Origin: Algicola sp. | GTDB lineage: Bacteria > Bacteroidota > Bacteroidia > Flavobacteriales > Flavobacteriaceae | Assembly: GCA_018222915.1 (NCBI GenBank) | Contig: JAAEZI010000009.1 | Coordinates: forward strand, 1 to 50,469 | Direction of reading: 5' to 3' | Length of the DNA: 50,469 nucleotides | Shown here: positions 49,328-50,469 of the stretch, one piece after another | How positions within the stretch are numbered: position 1 is the first letter of the stretch | How the letters are laid out: each line of letters opens with the position of its first letter | Made by a program: the position numbers and the translations under genes | The notes under the pieces: generated by a model | Databases searched by the model: none | The model's input: only the letters and a program-made list of their open reading frames with translations | What the model was told of the DNA's origin: nothing

Positions 49328-49696
49328 ATGAAACAACTTCTCTTGGTTTTTTTGGGTGGTGGTATTGGAAGTGTCCTTCGATTTTCCTTAGGTAAATGGC
49401 TCAATAATTCTGAAAACGGTATACCATATGGTACGTTTGCAGCCAATATTATCGGTAGTCTTTTAATCGGTATTATTCTGGGACTTGCAGCAAAAAATAA
49501 TACGTTATCAGACAATCAAACCTTATTTCTTGCCACAGGTTTTTGTGGTGGTTTTACAACCTTTTCAACCTTCGCCTATGAAAATCATGTCTTTTTAAAG
49601 TCTGGTGATTTTGGGACATTCGCGGTTTATACAATAGCCAGTTTTATTGTTGGTTTTCTTGCCGTGTTTTTTGGAATGTACTTAATTAAAAATTAG
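49328..49696 (+). CDS. crcB: fluoride channel CrcB/Fluc
   Basis: Small dimeric fluoride channel, 122 residues with four helices. Family motifs: GGGIGSVLRFSLGKWL, GTFAANIIGSLLIGIILGL with the conserved Asn, and FLATGFCGGFTTFSTFAYEN with the Phe/Thr track residues. It starts directly at the stop of the SRPBCC gene, so it has no leader of its own and no room for a fluoride riboswitch. Its end overlaps the convergent DUF1684 gene by 4 nt. Confidence 0.95.
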   Translation: MKQLLLVFLGGGIGSVLRFSLGKWLNNSENGIPYGTFAANIIGSLLIGIILGLAAKNNTLSDNQTLFLATGFCGGFTTFSTFAYENHVFLKSGDFGTFAVYTIASFIVGFLAVFFGMYLIKN

Positions 49697-50313
49697 TGCT
49701 TGTCAAAAGCTTTAACACCCGCTCTAACCTCTAAATCTAAGTAATTCTCTCTTGGCACTATCGGACAAGAGTAGCGTTCATTGTAAGCGCAATATGGATT
49801 ATAGGCTTTATTAAAGTCTATTTCTATCACATAACCCTCAGGAATTCTCATATCTATATAGCGTCCACCACCATAACTTTCATCACCATTCGTATTGTCT
49901 AGAAATGGTAAAAACAAATAATCCTCATATCCCTCCTTCGTAATCAAACCTTGGTTTTGGTAAATATTTAAGCTAAAGTCTTTATCCTTCAATGTGAATG
50001 TAATGACACCATATTTCTTGTATTCTGGCAACCTACTAGTCGTAGTCTTCATTTTAAAAACATCCTCATTAGGTGTTCTTTCAAAAGTAGCTTGAACCAC
50101 ATAGGTGGAGTCAAACTTGAAAAAATCCAAACCTTTGAATTTTTTTCGGTCTTTATCCTTGAGAGGCGATGTTGAGGCATCTTTGTATTCTGCATTGATC
50201 TCTCTTTGAAATTCAGTTTCACCTCGAATTGGGCGCTTATCCTGCGCACAGCTTAAAGTAGAGATGAACAATAATAAAAGTAGTGGATAGGTTTTCATAA
50301 TGATATTTTTCAT
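49693..50313 (-). CDS. DUF1684 family secreted protein
   Basis: 206 residues. Signal: MKTYPLLLLLFISTLSCAQD; the ATG at 50313 gives MKNIIMK, and the internal Met6 may be used instead. The C in LSCAQD could be lipidated, but the context is also a normal signal-peptidase I site. The mature domain has INAEYKDASTSPLKDKDRKK, FERTPNEDVFKMKTTTSRLP, GYEDYLFLPFLDNTNGDESY, GGRYIDMRIPEGYVIEIDFN and AYNPYCAYNERYSCPIVPRE, matching the DUF1684 pattern (FxD.Tng..tY..GRy). Role unknown. Confidence 0.88.
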   Translation of the reverse strand: MKNIIMKTYPLLLLLFISTLSCAQDKRPIRGETEFQREINAEYKDASTSPLKDKDRKKFKGLDFFKFDSTYVVQATFERTPNEDVFKMKTTTSRLPEYKKYGVITFTLKDKDFSLNIYQNQGLITKEGYEDYLFLPFLDNTNGDESYGGGRYIDMRIPEGYVIEIDFNKAYNPYCAYNERYSCPIVPRENYLDLEVRAGVKAFDKH

Positions 50314-50469
50314 TTCAAAAATACAACTTATCCATTTTTTTCATAGCTTTACCTCAATTAAAATAAGAAAAATGCATAATTGCGTCGTAACATATATTAA
50401 AAGACAAAAGACCTCTTCAGGAAAGAGTCGGACGATCTATATGCTATGATAATATAAACATATCACTAA

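Noticed and set aside
49300-49330. Fluoride riboswitch before crcB
   Set aside because: crcB starts directly at the stop of the upstream gene, and the sequence before it is coding.
50314-50469. Possible RNA gene or coding start at the window end
   Set aside because: No open frame of useful size, no tRNA-like cloverleaf and no clear promoter; left unannotated.

Overview
The window looks like a chromosomal segment of a low-GC member of the Flavobacteriaceae (Bacteroidota). Evidence: Bacteroidota-type promoters (-7 box TAnnTTTG, sometimes with TTG about 20 nt upstream), four secreted proteins of which three carry the type B C-terminal sorting domain of the type IX secretion system (T9SS) and one a variant of it, 'choice-of-anchor L' domains, DUF4920, DUF6268 and pRiA4b-like proteins, and a DnaJ with a shortened zinc region. 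I could not name the species. I saw no tRNA, rRNA, CRISPR array, insertion sequence or prophage.

Layout. 1-6160 (+): the end of a glycosyltransferase gene, a second putative surface-polysaccharide gene, then tsaC/sua5-type and cca-type tRNA genes, a GNAT acetyltransferase, heme A synthase, a pRiA4b-like protein and a HupE/UreJ membrane protein. 6170-7231 (-): a protein of unknown family with the residues of a protein-kinase-like fold. 7353-9122 (+): an ABC-2 exporter. 9256-22759 (+): about 13.5 kb of four consecutive large secreted proteins (1134, 613, 1892 and 772 residues), built from a repeated module of about 94 residues that starts with a calcium-loop-like CDxDxDG motif (4, 1, 14 and 2 copies). 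22856-26658: uvrB, a convergent TerB-like gene, a 357-bp intergenic region rich in dyad symmetry, a half-length DUF1456 gene and cysH.

26718-32455: sucC (-), a divergent pair made of an ACT-domain protein (-) and lysA (+), then VOC, DinB-like and M28 peptidase genes (-). 32533-38641 (-): a tight six-gene unit read as ABC ATPase, ABC permease, MscS channel, DUF6268 outer-membrane protein, sigma-54-type response regulator without a DNA-binding domain, and PPK2 polyphosphate kinase. 38919-40599 (-): grpE-dnaJ with a good promoter. 40757-50313: a YceI lipoprotein; a minus-strand group of DUF4920, heme-binding lipoprotein, mnmD and an SDR epimerase; ilvE; a MazG-like pyrophosphohydrolase; a 61-residue membrane protein; a dipeptidyl-peptidase III lipoprotein; an SRPBCC/GyrI-like protein; crcB; and DUF1684. 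From 50314 to the end I see nothing coding.

Most genes are housekeeping genes of a flavobacterium. The accessory part is the adhesin-like cluster, where module copy number and a 2 x 837-bp super-repeat point to growth by internal duplication. The best candidates for undescribed biology are the repeat module and its triplet duplication, the kinase-like orphan at 6170-7231, the ACT-only protein paired with lysA, and the six-gene envelope/polyphosphate unit.
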